Part shown: positions 52,415 through 61,515 of the stretch, one piece after another
How the letters are laid out: each line of letters opens with the position of its first letter
Numbering within the stretch: the first letter of the stretch is position 1
Assembly (NCBI GenBank): GCA_013823325.1
Contig: PNLY01000001.1
Location: 1-64,000, forward strand
DNA length: 64,000 nucleotides
Direction: 5' to 3'
From: Methylobacterium sp.
GTDB taxonomy: Bacteria > Pseudomonadota > Alphaproteobacteria > Rhizobiales > Beijerinckiaceae
Translations under genes and position numbers: made by a program
Notes under the pieces: model-generated
Told to the model about the DNA's origin: nothing
Database searches by the model: none
What the model saw: only the letters and a program-made list of their open reading frames with translations

Positions 52415-53311
52415 ATGAACATGATCGTGAAATTCGCCGGAGCCGCCACGCTGGCGGTAGCGCTCCTGCAGGCTCCGGCCTTCGCCCAGGACGCCAGCAT
52501 TAAGATCCCCGAGCAGAAGGTCGACGAGGCCCTGCGCGCCAAACTGCCGGAGGCGATCCGCACGGCCGGCAAGATGATCTCGGTCAACAACGGCTCCTTC
52601 CCGCCCTATGAGATCGTCACCGACGCCAAGACCATGACCGGCGCCAGCGCCGAGCTCTCCGACGCGATCGGCCAGCTGCTTGGCGTCAAGATCGAGCATG
52701 CGACGGTGAGCGGGCTGGCCGCGGCGTTGAGTGGTATCGCTTCAGGCCGTTACCAATTCGCCATGGGCCCGATCGGCGACTTCAAGTCGCGCCAGGAGGC
52801 CAACGACTTCGTCGATTATGTCCGCGAATACGTGATCTTCGCGGTGCAGAAGGGCAATCCGAAGGCGATCGCCAGCCTCGACGACACTTGCGGCAAGAAG
52901 ATCGCGGTGATGTCGGCCGGCTCGGCCGAGAAGGTGATCAAGGCGCAGGCCGAGAAATGCACCGCCGAGGGCAAGCCCGCGCTGGAAGTGATGTCCTTCA
53001 CCGACCAGCCGACCTCGATCCTCTCGGTCCGCTCCAAGCGCTCGGACGGCTTCTTCTCCTCGCAGGCGCCGCTGACCTATTTCGTCCAGCAGGCCAAGGG
53101 CGATCTCGAACTCGCCGCGGTCGGCAAGGCCAACGGCTTCCAGGACCTGTTCCAGGGCGCGGTGGTGCCGAAGGGCTCGCCGCTGGGCGAGGTGCTGCTC
53201 GCCTCCATCAAGGCGCTCAAGGCGAACGGTACCTATGAGGCGATCTTCAAGAAATGGGGACTCGAGAACAACATGATCGGCGAGCCCGGCATCAACCTCT
53301 CGAAGAACTGA
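52415..53311 (+). CDS. Family-3 amino-acid-type ABC substrate-binding protein
   Basis: A 298-aa binding protein with a signal peptide (residues about 1-24, ending AFA). The family-3 domain follows, with ISVNNGSFPPYEIVTDAKTM, LGVKIEHATVSGLAAALSGIASGRYQF and the C-terminal part ANGTYEAIFKKWGLENN. The ligand is probably an amino acid or related amine. It is followed 11 bp later by its permease gene. Confidence 0.9.
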   Translation: MNMIVKFAGAATLAVALLQAPAFAQDASIKIPEQKVDEALRAKLPEAIRTAGKMISVNNGSFPPYEIVTDAKTMTGASAELSDAIGQLLGVKIEHATVSGLAAALSGIASGRYQFAMGPIGDFKSRQEANDFVDYVREYVIFAVQKGNPKAIASLDDTCGKKIAVMSAGSAEKVIKAQAEKCTAEGKPALEVMSFTDQPTSILSVRSKRSDGFFSSQAPLTYFVQQAKGDLELAAVGKANGFQDLFQGAVVPKGSPLGEVLLASIKALKANGTYEAIFKKWGLENNMIGEPGINLSKN

Positions 53312-53322
53312 GCGAGCGGGCC

Positions 53323-54234
53323 ATGAGCAGCGCGGCTGAGCCGATACATGACCGGCAGCAGGCGTTGCGCGACGTCGCCAACGCCCACCGCCCGGCCGAA
53401 TGGGGGCGCTGGCTGCTCTGGGCCTTCGTGCTCGCGGTCGCCGCCAATTTCGCCTGGATCGTCGCCTGGAACCCGAATTTCGGCTGGCCGGTCGTGGCGC
53501 AGTGGTTCACGGCCGAGTCGATCCTGAAGGGCCTTTACGTCACGCTCGGGCTCACCGTCGTCGCGATGGTGATCGGCGTCATCATCGGCCTCCTGCTGGC
53601 GATCGCCCGGCTCTCCGACGACCGGCTGTTCAGCGGCCTCGCCGGGCTCTTCATCTGGTTCTTCCGCGGCACGCCGCTCCTGGTCCAGCTGATCTTCTGG
53701 TACAATCTCTCGACGCTCTTCCCCGAGATCTCGATAGCGATCCCGTTCGGGCCGACGCTGGTCAGCTGGCACACCAACGATCTGATCACGCCGATGACGG
53801 CGGCGATCGCCGGGCTCTCGCTCAACGAAGCCGCCTATATGGCCGAGATCATCCGCGGCGGCCTGCTCTCGGTCGACAAGGGCCAGACCGAGGCCAGCGA
53901 CGCCTTCGGCATGACGCGGGCGCGGGCGCTGCGCCGGGTCATCATCCCCCAGGCGATGCGCTCGATCGTGCCGCCGACCGGCAACCAGCTTATCAGCATG
54001 ATCAAGGCGACCTCGCTGGTCAGCGTCATCGCCATGGCCGATCTGCTCTATTCGGTGCAGGCGGTCTACAACCGCACCTTCGAGGTCGTCCCGATGCTGA
54101 TGGTCGCGGTGATCTGGTATCTCGTCATCACCACCGTCCTGAACATCGGCCAGGGCTTCATCGAGCGCTACTATGCCCGCGGCGAGCGCGGCGCAGTGGA
54201 GCGTATGCCCGTCATCGCGGAGGCGACGCCATGA
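53323..54234 (+). CDS. Amino-acid-type ABC transporter permease (HisMQ family)
   Basis: A 303-aa permease of the HisM/GlnP family. It has a first membrane segment near residues 27-48, then the His/Gln permease core with FFRGTPLLVQLIFWY, SLNEAAYMAEIIRGGLLSV and QTEASDAFGMTRARALRRVI (the EAA loop). A single permease subunit probably homodimerises. Its end overlaps the ATPase gene start by 4 bp. Confidence 0.92.
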   Translation: MSSAAEPIHDRQQALRDVANAHRPAEWGRWLLWAFVLAVAANFAWIVAWNPNFGWPVVAQWFTAESILKGLYVTLGLTVVAMVIGVIIGLLLAIARLSDDRLFSGLAGLFIWFFRGTPLLVQLIFWYNLSTLFPEISIAIPFGPTLVSWHTNDLITPMTAAIAGLSLNEAAYMAEIIRGGLLSVDKGQTEASDAFGMTRARALRRVIIPQAMRSIVPPTGNQLISMIKATSLVSVIAMADLLYSVQAVYNRTFEVVPMLMVAVIWYLVITTVLNIGQGFIERYYARGERGAVERMPVIAEATP

Positions 54235-55025
54235 GCCGGATCGCGAGCGAGGGCGCTCCGCTGGTCAGCGCCCGCAACGTCCACAAATCCTTCGGCCACA
54301 ACGAGGTGCTGAAGGGCATCGATCTCGACGTGATGCCGGGCGAGGTCGTCGTCGTGCTCGGCCCGTCCGGCTCGGGCAAGTCGACCTTCCTGCGCTGCAT
54401 CAACCATCTCGAAGCGATCGATCGCGGCTCGATCATGGTCGCCGGCGAGCAGATCGGCTACCGCCTCAACGGCGAGCGGCTGACCAAGCTCTCGCCGCGT
54501 GCCATTGCCGCGCAGCGCCGTCAGATCGGCATGGTCTTCCAGCAGTTCAATCTCTTCCCGCACATGACGGCGATGGAGAACATCATCGAGGCGCCGGTCG
54601 GCGTGCACGGTCATTCCCGCAAGGATGCGATCGATTACGCCATGGAGCTGCTCGGCCGCATCGGGCTGACCGAGAAGGCGAATGCCTATCCGCGCCAGCT
54701 CTCCGGCGGCCAGCAGCAGCGCGTCGCCATCGCCCGGGCGCTGGCGATCCGGCCGAAGCTGATGCTGTTCGACGAGCCGACCTCGGCGCTCGATCCCGAG
54801 CTCGTCGGCGAGTTGCTGGCGACCATGCGCGATCTCGCCGGCCAGGGCCTGACCATGATCGTCGTCACCCATGAGATCGGCTTTGCCCGCGAGGCGGCCG
54901 ACCGCGTCGTCTTCATGGATGGCGGCCTCGTCGTCGAGCAGGGGAGGCCGGAGGAGGTGCTCGCCAATCCGAGCCATCCGCGCACCCGCCTCTTCCTCAG
55001 CCGCTTCATCCGCGAAGCGGCCTGA
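54231..55025 (+). CDS. Amino-acid-type ABC transporter ATP-binding protein
   Basis: A 264-aa HisP/GlnQ-type ATPase. Walker A is GPSGSGKST at 44-52, the Q loop is in [13 protein letters not shown], the signature is LSGGQQQR, Walker B is LMLFDEP, and the H-loop is VTHEIGFA. It starts within the permease stop (ATGA) and completes the importer. It is the last gene of the operon beginning at 50607. Confidence 0.94.
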   Translation: MSRIASEGAPLVSARNVHKSFGHNEVLKGIDLDVMPGEVVVVLGPSGSGKSTFLRCINHLEAIDRGSIMVAGEQIGYRLNGERLTKLSPRAIAAQRRQIGMVFQQFNLFPHMTAMENIIEAPVGVHGHSRKDAIDYAMELLGRIGLTEKANAYPRQLSGGQQQRVAIARALAIRPKLMLFDEPTSALDPELVGELLATMRDLAGQGLTMIVVTHEIGFAREAADRVVFMDGGLVVEQGRPEEVLANPSHPRTRLFLSRFIREAA

Positions 55026-55099
55026 GAGGGCGCAGCCCCTCGAGTGCGTTGTGGTGCAACAGCGCCGAGCTGCCCTGCGGCCCGGCCGGCACGCCTTGG

Positions 55100-55109
55100 T
55101 TAACGTTAA
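55100..55109. promoter_or_regulatory. TTAACGTTAA palindrome upstream of the chemoreceptor gene
   Basis: A perfect 10-bp palindrome made of two TTAA half-sites, 66 bp before the chemoreceptor ATG, in an AT-rich stretch unlike the surrounding DNA. CtrA half-sites contain TTAA, and CtrA often controls motility genes in alphaproteobacteria. However, the 2-bp spacing is not the usual 7, so this is only a candidate promoter element. Confidence 0.3.
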
Positions 55110-55174
55110 ACGATCATTATCAGATATCCGAATATATTGATGGAAAGGGCTGCGAAGACCAGGGGAGACTGAGC

Positions 55175-57343
55175 ATGGGCCGTCCGCAATCTCAGCGGCA
55201 GCGCTTTCGCCTGACAGGTGTCGGCGCGGTCATCGGCATGGCCCTGACGGCGGCTGTCGCACTCGTCGCCGCAGCCGGAGCCTTTTCGACGCAACGGCTC
55301 GGCAACCGGATCCTGACCGAGACCGTCGCCCGCGAAATGACGAGCGCCCAAGAGACCCTGCGCACCAGCCTGGACAGCGAGATCAAACGCGCAGTGTCCA
55401 TGGCGCATGTGATCGCGAGCAATGCCCAGATCCAGGCGCGCTTCGCCGCCGGCGATCGAGATGCCCTGGCCGCAGCGACCGTCCCGGGCTTCGCCGCATT
55501 GAAGGCGAATGACGGCGTCGTCCAGCTGCAGTTCCATGTCGCGCCGGCCACCTCGTTCCTGCGCGCGCATCGGCCGGAGAAGTTCGGCGACGACCTGTCC
55601 TCCTTCCGTTTCACGGTCGTCGAAGCCAACAAGTCGGGCAAGCCGGTCTTCGGCCTGGAGAATGGCGTCGAGGGGCTCGGCGTTCGCGGCGTGATGCCGG
55701 TCCGGTTCGAGGGCAAGGCGGTCGGCACCGTCGAGGTCGGACTCAACTTCGGCCAGGCCTTCTTCGACGCCTTCAAGAGAATGTCCGGCAACGACATCGC
55801 CTTCTTCGTCCTCACCAATGGCGAGCTCAAGCGCTTTGCCTCGACGCTGCCCGATGACGGTCTGCTCTCGCAGGAGATGTTGCGTCAGGGCCTCGCCGGG
55901 ACGACGGAGGTGCAGCGTCTCGCCATTGGCGAGCGTGCCAGCGCCATCGTCTATGCGCCGGTCAAGGACTACCGCGGCGATGTGATCGGCGCCTATGCGC
56001 TCGTTTCCGATATCTCCGCCCTGAGCTCGATCATGGATGCTGCGCTGTCGGCCTCGGCCCTGGTCGCGCTCGTCAGCCTGATCTCGGCGATCGCCTGCGC
56101 CTGGATGTTGAACCGGTGGATCGCCGCCCCGGTGCGCGGCATGACCAGCACGATGACGGCGCTGGCGCAGGGTGATCGCGACGTGCTCGTTCCCTCGCTG
56201 CAGCGTCGTGACGAGATTGGCGAAATGGCTCAGGCCGTCGATGTCTTCAAGCGTGCCGCCATCGAAAAGGAGGCCATCGCCGCCGAAAGGCGCCATGCCC
56301 AACAAGAGGTCGAGGCCCAGCGCCATGCCGCCGATGCCGAGCGGTCGCGTAACGAGGCCGAGCGCCAGGATGCCACCGAGCAACTGGCGGTCGTGGTCTC
56401 TGCGCTCGGCGCCGGCCTGGAGCATCTCGCCAATGGCAATCTCGGCTATCGCATCGACCAGCCTGTCGCAGCCGCCTATGCCAAATTGAAGGACGACTTC
56501 AACACGGCGATCGGCAAGCTGCGCGACACGATGCGTCAGATCGCGACCAACACCGAGAGCATGAAGGCCGGCGCCGGCGAGATCAGCCAGGCGGCCGACG
56601 ACCTCGCCAGCCGTACCGAGCAGCAGGCCTCCTCGGTGGAGGAGACCGCGACGGCGCTCGACCAATTGACCGCGACAGTGCGCCAGACCGCCGAGGGCGC
56701 GCGTCAGGCCAGCCTCGCCACCACCCAGGTCAAGGGCGAGGCGGAGCAGTCCGGCCAGATCGTGCGCGAGGCGGTTGCCGCCATGAGCGGCATCGAGAAA
56801 TCATCCGAGGAGATCTCGCAGATCGTCGGCGTCATCGACGAGATCGCCTTCCAGACCAACCTCCTGGCGCTCAACGCCTCGGTCGAGGCGGCGCGCGCCG
56901 GCGATGCCGGCAAGGGTTTTGCCGTCGTCGCCTCCGAGGTCCGCGCGCTGGCGCAGCGCTCGGCCGATGCGGCCAAGGAGATCAAGGGCCTGATCACCGC
57001 CTCCTCGGTCGAGGTCGAGAAGGGCGTGGCGCTGGTCGGCCAGACCGGAACGGCGCTGGAGCGGATGTCCGGCGAGATCACCCGCGCCACCTTGCTGGTC
57101 GCCGAGATCGCCTCGGCCGCGCAGGAGCAGGCGACCGGGCTCCAGGAGGTCAACACCGCGGTCAACGAGATGGATCAGGCGACGCAGCAGAACGCCGCCA
57201 TGGCCGAGCAGTCGACCGCTGCCTCGCAGGCCCTCGCCCAGGAAGCCGACAGGCTGGCGGCGCTGGTCGCCTATTTCAGCCTTGAAGCGCCAGAGCTGTC
57301 ACGGGAGCAGGGTATGCGGAGCTCAGGGCGCTACGCAGCCTGA
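55175..57343 (+). CDS. Methyl-accepting chemotaxis protein with Cache domain
   Basis: A 722-aa chemoreceptor. TM1 is at about residues 14-36. A large periplasmic Cache_3-like sensor lies at about 40-285 ([46 protein letters not shown]). TM2 lies near 290-315, then HAMP and an extra linker. The signalling domain has the tip [21 protein letters not shown] and [13 protein letters not shown]. The ATG at 55175 follows AGGGGAG. It is a single gene that directs chemotaxis to an unknown ligand. Confidence 0.93.
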   Translation: MGRPQSQRQRFRLTGVGAVIGMALTAAVALVAAAGAFSTQRLGNRILTETVAREMTSAQETLRTSLDSEIKRAVSMAHVIASNAQIQARFAAGDRDALAAATVPGFAALKANDGVVQLQFHVAPATSFLRAHRPEKFGDDLSSFRFTVVEANKSGKPVFGLENGVEGLGVRGVMPVRFEGKAVGTVEVGLNFGQAFFDAFKRMSGNDIAFFVLTNGELKRFASTLPDDGLLSQEMLRQGLAGTTEVQRLAIGERASAIVYAPVKDYRGDVIGAYALVSDISALSSIMDAALSASALVALVSLISAIACAWMLNRWIAAPVRGMTSTMTALAQGDRDVLVPSLQRRDEIGEMAQAVDVFKRAAIEKEAIAAERRHAQQEVEAQRHAADAERSRNEAERQDATEQLAVVVSALGAGLEHLANGNLGYRIDQPVAAAYAKLKDDFNTAIGKLRDTMRQIATNTESMKAGAGEISQAADDLASRTEQQASSVEETATALDQLTATVRQTAEGARQASLATTQVKGEAEQSGQIVREAVAAMSGIEKSSEEISQIVGVIDEIAFQTNLLALNASVEAARAGDAGKGFAVVASEVRALAQRSADAAKEIKGLITASSVEVEKGVALVGQTGTALERMSGEITRATLLVAEIASAAQEQATGLQEVNTAVNEMDQATQQNAAMAEQSTAASQALAQEADRLAALVAYFSLEAPELSREQGMRSSGRYAA

Positions 57344-57352
57344 GCGGCTCCG

Positions 57353-57817
57353 TCAGCCGCCTTCCAATTCGCTGGCGCGCTCCAGCGCGAGCGCGGTGCC
57401 CTTCTCGACGAAGCCGGCGATCAGCTCGAGCTCCTCGGGGCTGTATTGCCCCATAAGCGCGGCCGAGCGCTCGGCCATTGGCGCGAAAAGCTCCTGAAGT
57501 GGCCTGATTGCCTCCGGCACGATCCGGACGATGACCTTGCGTCGGTCCTGCGGATCGGCCGCCCGCTCGACGTAGCCCTTTTTGGCGAGGCGATCGATCA
57601 AGCCGGTCACGGCGCCACTGGTCAGCTTGGTGTGCTCCATGATCTGCCCGGCGGTCACGGGACCGGCCAGCAGGATCATGTCCAGGCATTCGAGATCGAC
57701 CGAGGAGAGGCCGACTCGCCTGGCGACTGCCTGACTGTGCAAGGCGCTGGCGGCTCCCATACGGCGCAGCATCGTCGTCAGGCGTGCGATCGCCTCGTCT
57801 TGACTTGAAGGTGCCAT
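57353..57817 (-). CDS. MarR-family transcriptional regulator
   Basis: A 154-aa MarR-type winged-helix regulator (LSSVDLECLDMILLAGPVTAGQI; TSGAVTGLIDRLAKKGYVERAADPQDRRKVIV). The start at 57817 (MAPSSQ) is chosen, with an ATG at 57826 as an alternative. It is divergent from a small membrane protein gene and has a palindrome just upstream, so it probably represses itself and that gene. Confidence 0.9.
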   Translation of the reverse strand: MAPSSQDEAIARLTTMLRRMGAASALHSQAVARRVGLSSVDLECLDMILLAGPVTAGQIMEHTKLTSGAVTGLIDRLAKKGYVERAADPQDRRKVIVRIVPEAIRPLQELFAPMAERSAALMGQYSPEELELIAGFVEKGTALALERASELEGG

Positions 57818-57826
57818 TCGTCTCAT

Positions 57827-57843
57827 ATCTTAGTCACTAAGAT
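57827..57843. promoter_or_regulatory. MarR operator palindrome
   Basis: ATCTTAGT (57827-57834) and ACTAAGAT (57836-57843) are perfect 8-bp arms around one base. A partial second copy, TTAGTGAT, follows at 57846-57853. The site lies between the MarR gene and the divergent membrane protein gene (start 57866), where repression of both is expected. Confidence 0.65.
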
Positions 57844-57865
57844 AATTAGTGATAGAGATAAGATC

Positions 57866-58321
57866 ATGGATGCAATCGTCCTGTCCACGGCTTTGACGGC
57901 GCTTCTGGCCAATATCGGGCTTGGCGGCGGAATCTTCGAGCATGGCGTTATCGACCATGCCTGGCCGCGCAAGCCGGAGATCGTCCAGCCCCGGAAGGGT
58001 GGGATCAGCCGCGTCCGGTTCTGGATTCCCGCTCATTCCGCCTTCGAACTCGTCCTGCTCGTCACGCTCTATCTCGGCTGGGGCCATGGCGACGTCCGCA
58101 AGGCCCTGCTCCTGGCGCTAGCCGCACATCTGGCGATGCGGCTCTGGTCGGCCTTCGACATGATCCCGAAGGCGATTGCCTTCGAGAAGGCGGAAGCGGT
58201 CGACGAGGCTGCCGCTCGCGATTGGACGAAGCGAAGCCTGATGCGGTTTCCGCTGGCACTCCTCACCAGCCTGGCCGCGCTGGCGGCTTTCGGCGCCGCT
58301 TGCGGCCTCAATCTGGGCTGA
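57866..58321 (+). CDS. Small integral membrane protein, probably MarR-controlled
   Basis: A 151-aa membrane protein I cannot name. It has about four hydrophobic segments (near residues 4-22, 52-70, 77-92 and 128-148). A loop contains PRKPEIVQPRKGGISRVRFWIP and the helix-flanking part LAMRLWSAFDMIPKAIAFEK. Context (a divergent MarR gene and shared operator) suggests it is induced by a small molecule, perhaps as an efflux or detoxification component. Confidence 0.75.
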   Translation: MDAIVLSTALTALLANIGLGGGIFEHGVIDHAWPRKPEIVQPRKGGISRVRFWIPAHSAFELVLLVTLYLGWGHGDVRKALLLALAAHLAMRLWSAFDMIPKAIAFEKAEAVDEAAARDWTKRSLMRFPLALLTSLAALAAFGAACGLNLG

Positions 58322-58364
58322 GTCCACCAAGCTCCCAAACGTCGACGCGCGAAGGCGCTGCAGA

Positions 58365-58405
58365 TTGACAATGTTTTGCATATAAGACAGAAATTCATAT
58401 ACAAA
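58365..58405 (+). promoter_or_regulatory. Putative promoter/operator of the tct operon
   Basis: TTGACA at 58365-58370 resembles a -35 box. TTTGCATAT (58375-58383) and ATATACAAA (58397-58405) are an inverted repeat with 8 of 9 matching pairs. The stretch is AT-rich and lies 58-98 bp before tctB. No well-spaced -10 is obvious, so promoter placement is uncertain. Confidence 0.4.
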
Positions 58406-58462
58406 TGAAAAACGCGGCGCCCGGCTCCGATCCGAAGGCGCCAGTCGCGCCGGGGAGAAGCG

Positions 58463-58960
58463 ATGAGCCCGCTGAACGACAGCGACGCGCGAGCCGCCGT
58501 GGCGCCGCCCGAGCCGGCACCGGCATCGGGCGCGAACGACGTGCTCCTCGGCCTGCTCTTCGCCGCGATTGGGGCGGCCGCCCTCTATATCGGCCGCGAC
58601 TATGTCTTCGGCACGAGCCTGCGCATGGGGCCGGGTTTCCTGCCGCGGATCGTTGCGGGAGGGCTCACCCTGCTCGGGCTCGTGCTCGTCATCCGCGGCA
58701 TCCTCGCCGGCGGCTGGGCGCTCCCGGTGATAGGCTGGCGACCGATCCTCCTGATCTCGCTGGCCGTGATCGTCTTCGCCGCGACGATCGACCGGCTCGG
58801 CCTCTTCGTCGCCAGCCTTCTGAGCGTGGCGATAGGCACCTGTGCCGCGCAGGAGATCCGTTGGAAAGAGCTGCCCTTCGTGGCGTTCGGGCTCGCCGCC
58901 TTCTGCACCATCCTGTTCGGCTATCTCCTGAAAATCTCGATGCCGGTCTGGCCGCAATGA
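58463..58960 (+). CDS. tctB: Tripartite tricarboxylate transporter small subunit TctB
   Basis: A 165-aa membrane protein with four hydrophobic segments and the TctB-typical start of the membrane part (LLGLLFAAIGAAALYIGRDY; RMGPGFLPRIVAGGL). It forms the membrane unit with TctA for proton- or sodium-driven uptake of carboxylates. The TctA start overlaps its stop (ATGA). Confidence 0.92.
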   Translation: MSPLNDSDARAAVAPPEPAPASGANDVLLGLLFAAIGAAALYIGRDYVFGTSLRMGPGFLPRIVAGGLTLLGLVLVIRGILAGGWALPVIGWRPILLISLAVIVFAATIDRLGLFVASLLSVAIGTCAAQEIRWKELPFVAFGLAAFCTILFGYLLKISMPVWPQ

Positions 58961-60459
58961 GCGAGATCGTCCAATCGCTGGCGCTCGGCTTCGGCGTCGC
59001 CGCCTCGCTGAGCAATCTCTGGTACTGCTTCCTCGGCGCGCTGATCGGCACGCTGATCGGCGTCCTGCCCGGCATCGGCCCGATCGCGACCATGGCGATG
59101 CTGCTGCCGCTGACCTATTACCTGCAGCCGACCGAAGCCTTGATCATGCTCGCCGGCATCTATTACGGCGCGCAATATGGTGGCTCGACCACGGCGGTGC
59201 TGATGCGCCTGCCGGGCGAATCCTCCTCCGTCGTCACCTGCCTCGACGGCTATGCCATGGCGCGCAAGGGCCGCGCCGGCACAGCGCTCGCGACGGCGGC
59301 GCTCGCCTCCTTCTTCGCCGGCACGGTGGTGACGCTGCTGATCGCGGTCGCCAGCCCGGCCCTGACCGAACTCGCTCAGAAATTCGGCCCGGCCGAGTAT
59401 TTCTCGCTGATGGCGCTCGGCCTCGTCGCCGCCGTCGTCTTCGCGCAAGGCTCGCCATTGCGCGCGGTCGGCGCGATCTTCCTCGGCCTGCTGCTCGGCC
59501 TGATCGGCGCCGACGTCAACACCGGCTTCGACCGCTTCACCTTCGACCGGCCGGAACTGCGCGACGGCATCGGCGTCGTCGTCGTCTCGATGGGCCTGTT
59601 CGGCATCGCCGAGATCATGCTCAACCTCTCCGGCGGGCCCGAAGACCAGGGCGAGCGCACCAAACTGTCGCGGCTCTGGCTGACCAGGGAAGACTTCCGC
59701 GCCGCCTGGCCGGCGACCCTGCGCGGCACCGGGATCGGGGCGCTGCTCGGCATCCTGCCGGGCGGCGGCGCCATGCTCGGCTCCTTCGCCTCCTATGCGG
59801 TCGAGAAGCGGATCTCGGACACGCCCGAGCGCTTCGGCGAGGGCGCAATCGAGGGCGTCGCCGGGCCGGAAGCGGCCAACAATGCCGGCGCGCAATCCTC
59901 GTTCATTCCGATGCTGGCGCTCGGCATCCCCGGCAATTCGGTGATGGCGATGATGGCCGGCGCCATGCTGATCCATGGCATCGCGCCGAGCCCCAACCTG
60001 GCCTCGACCCAGCCGCAGCTGTTCTGGGGGCTGATCGCCAGCATGTGGTTCGGCAACCTGATGCTGCTCGTCATCAACCTGCCGCTGATCGGGCTGTGGG
60101 TGAAGCTGCTCGCCGCACCCTATCGTATGCTGTTCCCGGCGATCCTGCTGTTCTGCTGCATCGGCATCTACACGGTGAACAACAGCGCCTTCGAGGTCGG
60201 TCTCGTCGCCCTGTTCGGCCTGCTCGGCGTGGTGCTGGCCAAGCTCGAATGCCCGCTGGCGCCGCTGGTGCTCGCCTTCATCCTCGGGCCGATGATGGAG
60301 GAGAACCTGCGCCGCGCCATGCTGCTCTCGCGCGGCGACCCGGCGATCTTCCTGTCGCGGCCGATCAGCCTCGGATTGCTGATCGCCTGCGCGCTGGTGG
60401 TCGCCTTGCTGCTGATGCCGAATTTCCGCCGGGCCCGCGAGGCGGCGACGGAAGCCTGA
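58957..60459 (+). CDS. tctA: Tripartite tricarboxylate transporter large subunit TctA
   Basis: A 500-aa polytopic permease of the TctA family. Typical motifs are GVLPGIGPIATMAMLLP, IYYGAQYGGSTTAVLMRLPGE, GILPGGGAMLGSFASYAVEK and FIPMLALGIPGNSVMAMM. It starts at 58957 overlapping tctB. It is the main translocation subunit and is followed by two binding-protein genes. Confidence 0.95.
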   Translation: MSEIVQSLALGFGVAASLSNLWYCFLGALIGTLIGVLPGIGPIATMAMLLPLTYYLQPTEALIMLAGIYYGAQYGGSTTAVLMRLPGESSSVVTCLDGYAMARKGRAGTALATAALASFFAGTVVTLLIAVASPALTELAQKFGPAEYFSLMALGLVAAVVFAQGSPLRAVGAIFLGLLLGLIGADVNTGFDRFTFDRPELRDGIGVVVVSMGLFGIAEIMLNLSGGPEDQGERTKLSRLWLTREDFRAAWPATLRGTGIGALLGILPGGGAMLGSFASYAVEKRISDTPERFGEGAIEGVAGPEAANNAGAQSSFIPMLALGIPGNSVMAMMAGAMLIHGIAPSPNLASTQPQLFWGLIASMWFGNLMLLVINLPLIGLWVKLLAAPYRMLFPAILLFCCIGIYTVNNSAFEVGLVALFGLLGVVLAKLECPLAPLVLAFILGPMMEENLRRAMLLSRGDPAIFLSRPISLGLLIACALVVALLLMPNFRRAREAATEA

Positions 60460-60485
60460 ATTTTCTTGAGAAGGGGAGGATGACG

Positions 60486-61469
60486 ATGATGACACCCAGC
60501 AGGCGCCGCGCGCTCGGCCTCCTCACCGCCGCCTCCCTCGCAGCGCTGCCACAGCTCGCGACCGCTCAGGCCTACCCGACCAAGCCGGTCAAGATCATCG
60601 TGCCCTTCGCCGCCGGCGGACGGGCCGATGCGCTGGCGCGGATGCTGGCGCAGGGCCTGCAGGAGCAGATGGGCCAGCCCTTCGTGGTTGAGAACCGCGG
60701 CGGCGCCAGCGGCAGCCTCGGCTCCGATCTCGTCGCCAAGGCACCGCCCGACGGCTACACTCTGCTGCTCGCCTCGACCGGCACGCAGGCCATCCTGCCG
60801 AAGATCACCGCCAAGCTGCCCTATGATGCCGATCGCGATTTCACGCCGATCGCGCTGATGGTCGAGAGCTACAGCTTCATCGGCGTGCACCCTGGCGTGA
60901 AGGCGGCGAACCTCAAGGAATTTGTCGATCTCGCCCGCGCCAGGCCGGGCGAGTTCAACTATGCCAGTTCCGGCGTTGGCACCTACAACCACTTTGCCGG
61001 CGAGTTCTTCAACATCGCCGCCGGCACCAAGATCACCCATATCGCCTATCGCGGCAGCGGCCCCTCGGTGAACGACCTCGTCGCCGGCCATGTCCAGATG
61101 ATGATCGGCGGGGAGTTCGTCGAGGTCGCGCAGGCCGGCAAGGTCCGCATCCTCGCCACGACCAATCCGCAGCGCTGGCCCGGCCTGCCCGATATCCCGA
61201 CCATGAAGGAAGCGGGTCTTGCCGAATTCTCGGCGCCGCCGCTCTGGTTCGGCCTGCTGGGGCCGGGCGGCATGCCGCGCGAACTGGTCGAGAAGCTCAA
61301 CCAGGCCGCCAACAAGGCGATGAGCGATCCCAGGACCGTCGAGCGCGTCAAGGCCGCGGCCAGCATCGTGCGCAGCGAGAGCGCCGACGCCTTCGCCAGC
61401 CTGATCAAGGCCGAGCAGAAGGCCTTCGGCGACGTCGCCAAGCAGACCAACATGAAGTTCGAGGAATGA
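60486..61469 (+). CDS. Bug/TctC-type periplasmic binding protein 1
   Basis: A 327-aa Bug-family binding protein. It has a signal peptide with SRRRALGLL and cleavage near ATAQA, then the signature YPTKPVKIIVPFAAGGRADALAR and NYASSGVGTYNHFAGE. The start at 60486 has AAGGGGAGG at a good distance; ATGs at 60480 and 60489 are alternatives. It delivers a carboxylate-type ligand to TctAB. Confidence 0.93.
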   Translation: MMTPSRRRALGLLTAASLAALPQLATAQAYPTKPVKIIVPFAAGGRADALARMLAQGLQEQMGQPFVVENRGGASGSLGSDLVAKAPPDGYTLLLASTGTQAILPKITAKLPYDADRDFTPIALMVESYSFIGVHPGVKAANLKEFVDLARARPGEFNYASSGVGTYNHFAGEFFNIAAGTKITHIAYRGSGPSVNDLVAGHVQMMIGGEFVEVAQAGKVRILATTNPQRWPGLPDIPTMKEAGLAEFSAPPLWFGLLGPGGMPRELVEKLNQAANKAMSDPRTVERVKAAASIVRSESADAFASLIKAEQKAFGDVAKQTNMKFEE

Positions 61470-61515
61470 CCGGACGGATAATCCGGAACACTCGGCGGGA
61501 CAGGGGAGGGAAGCG

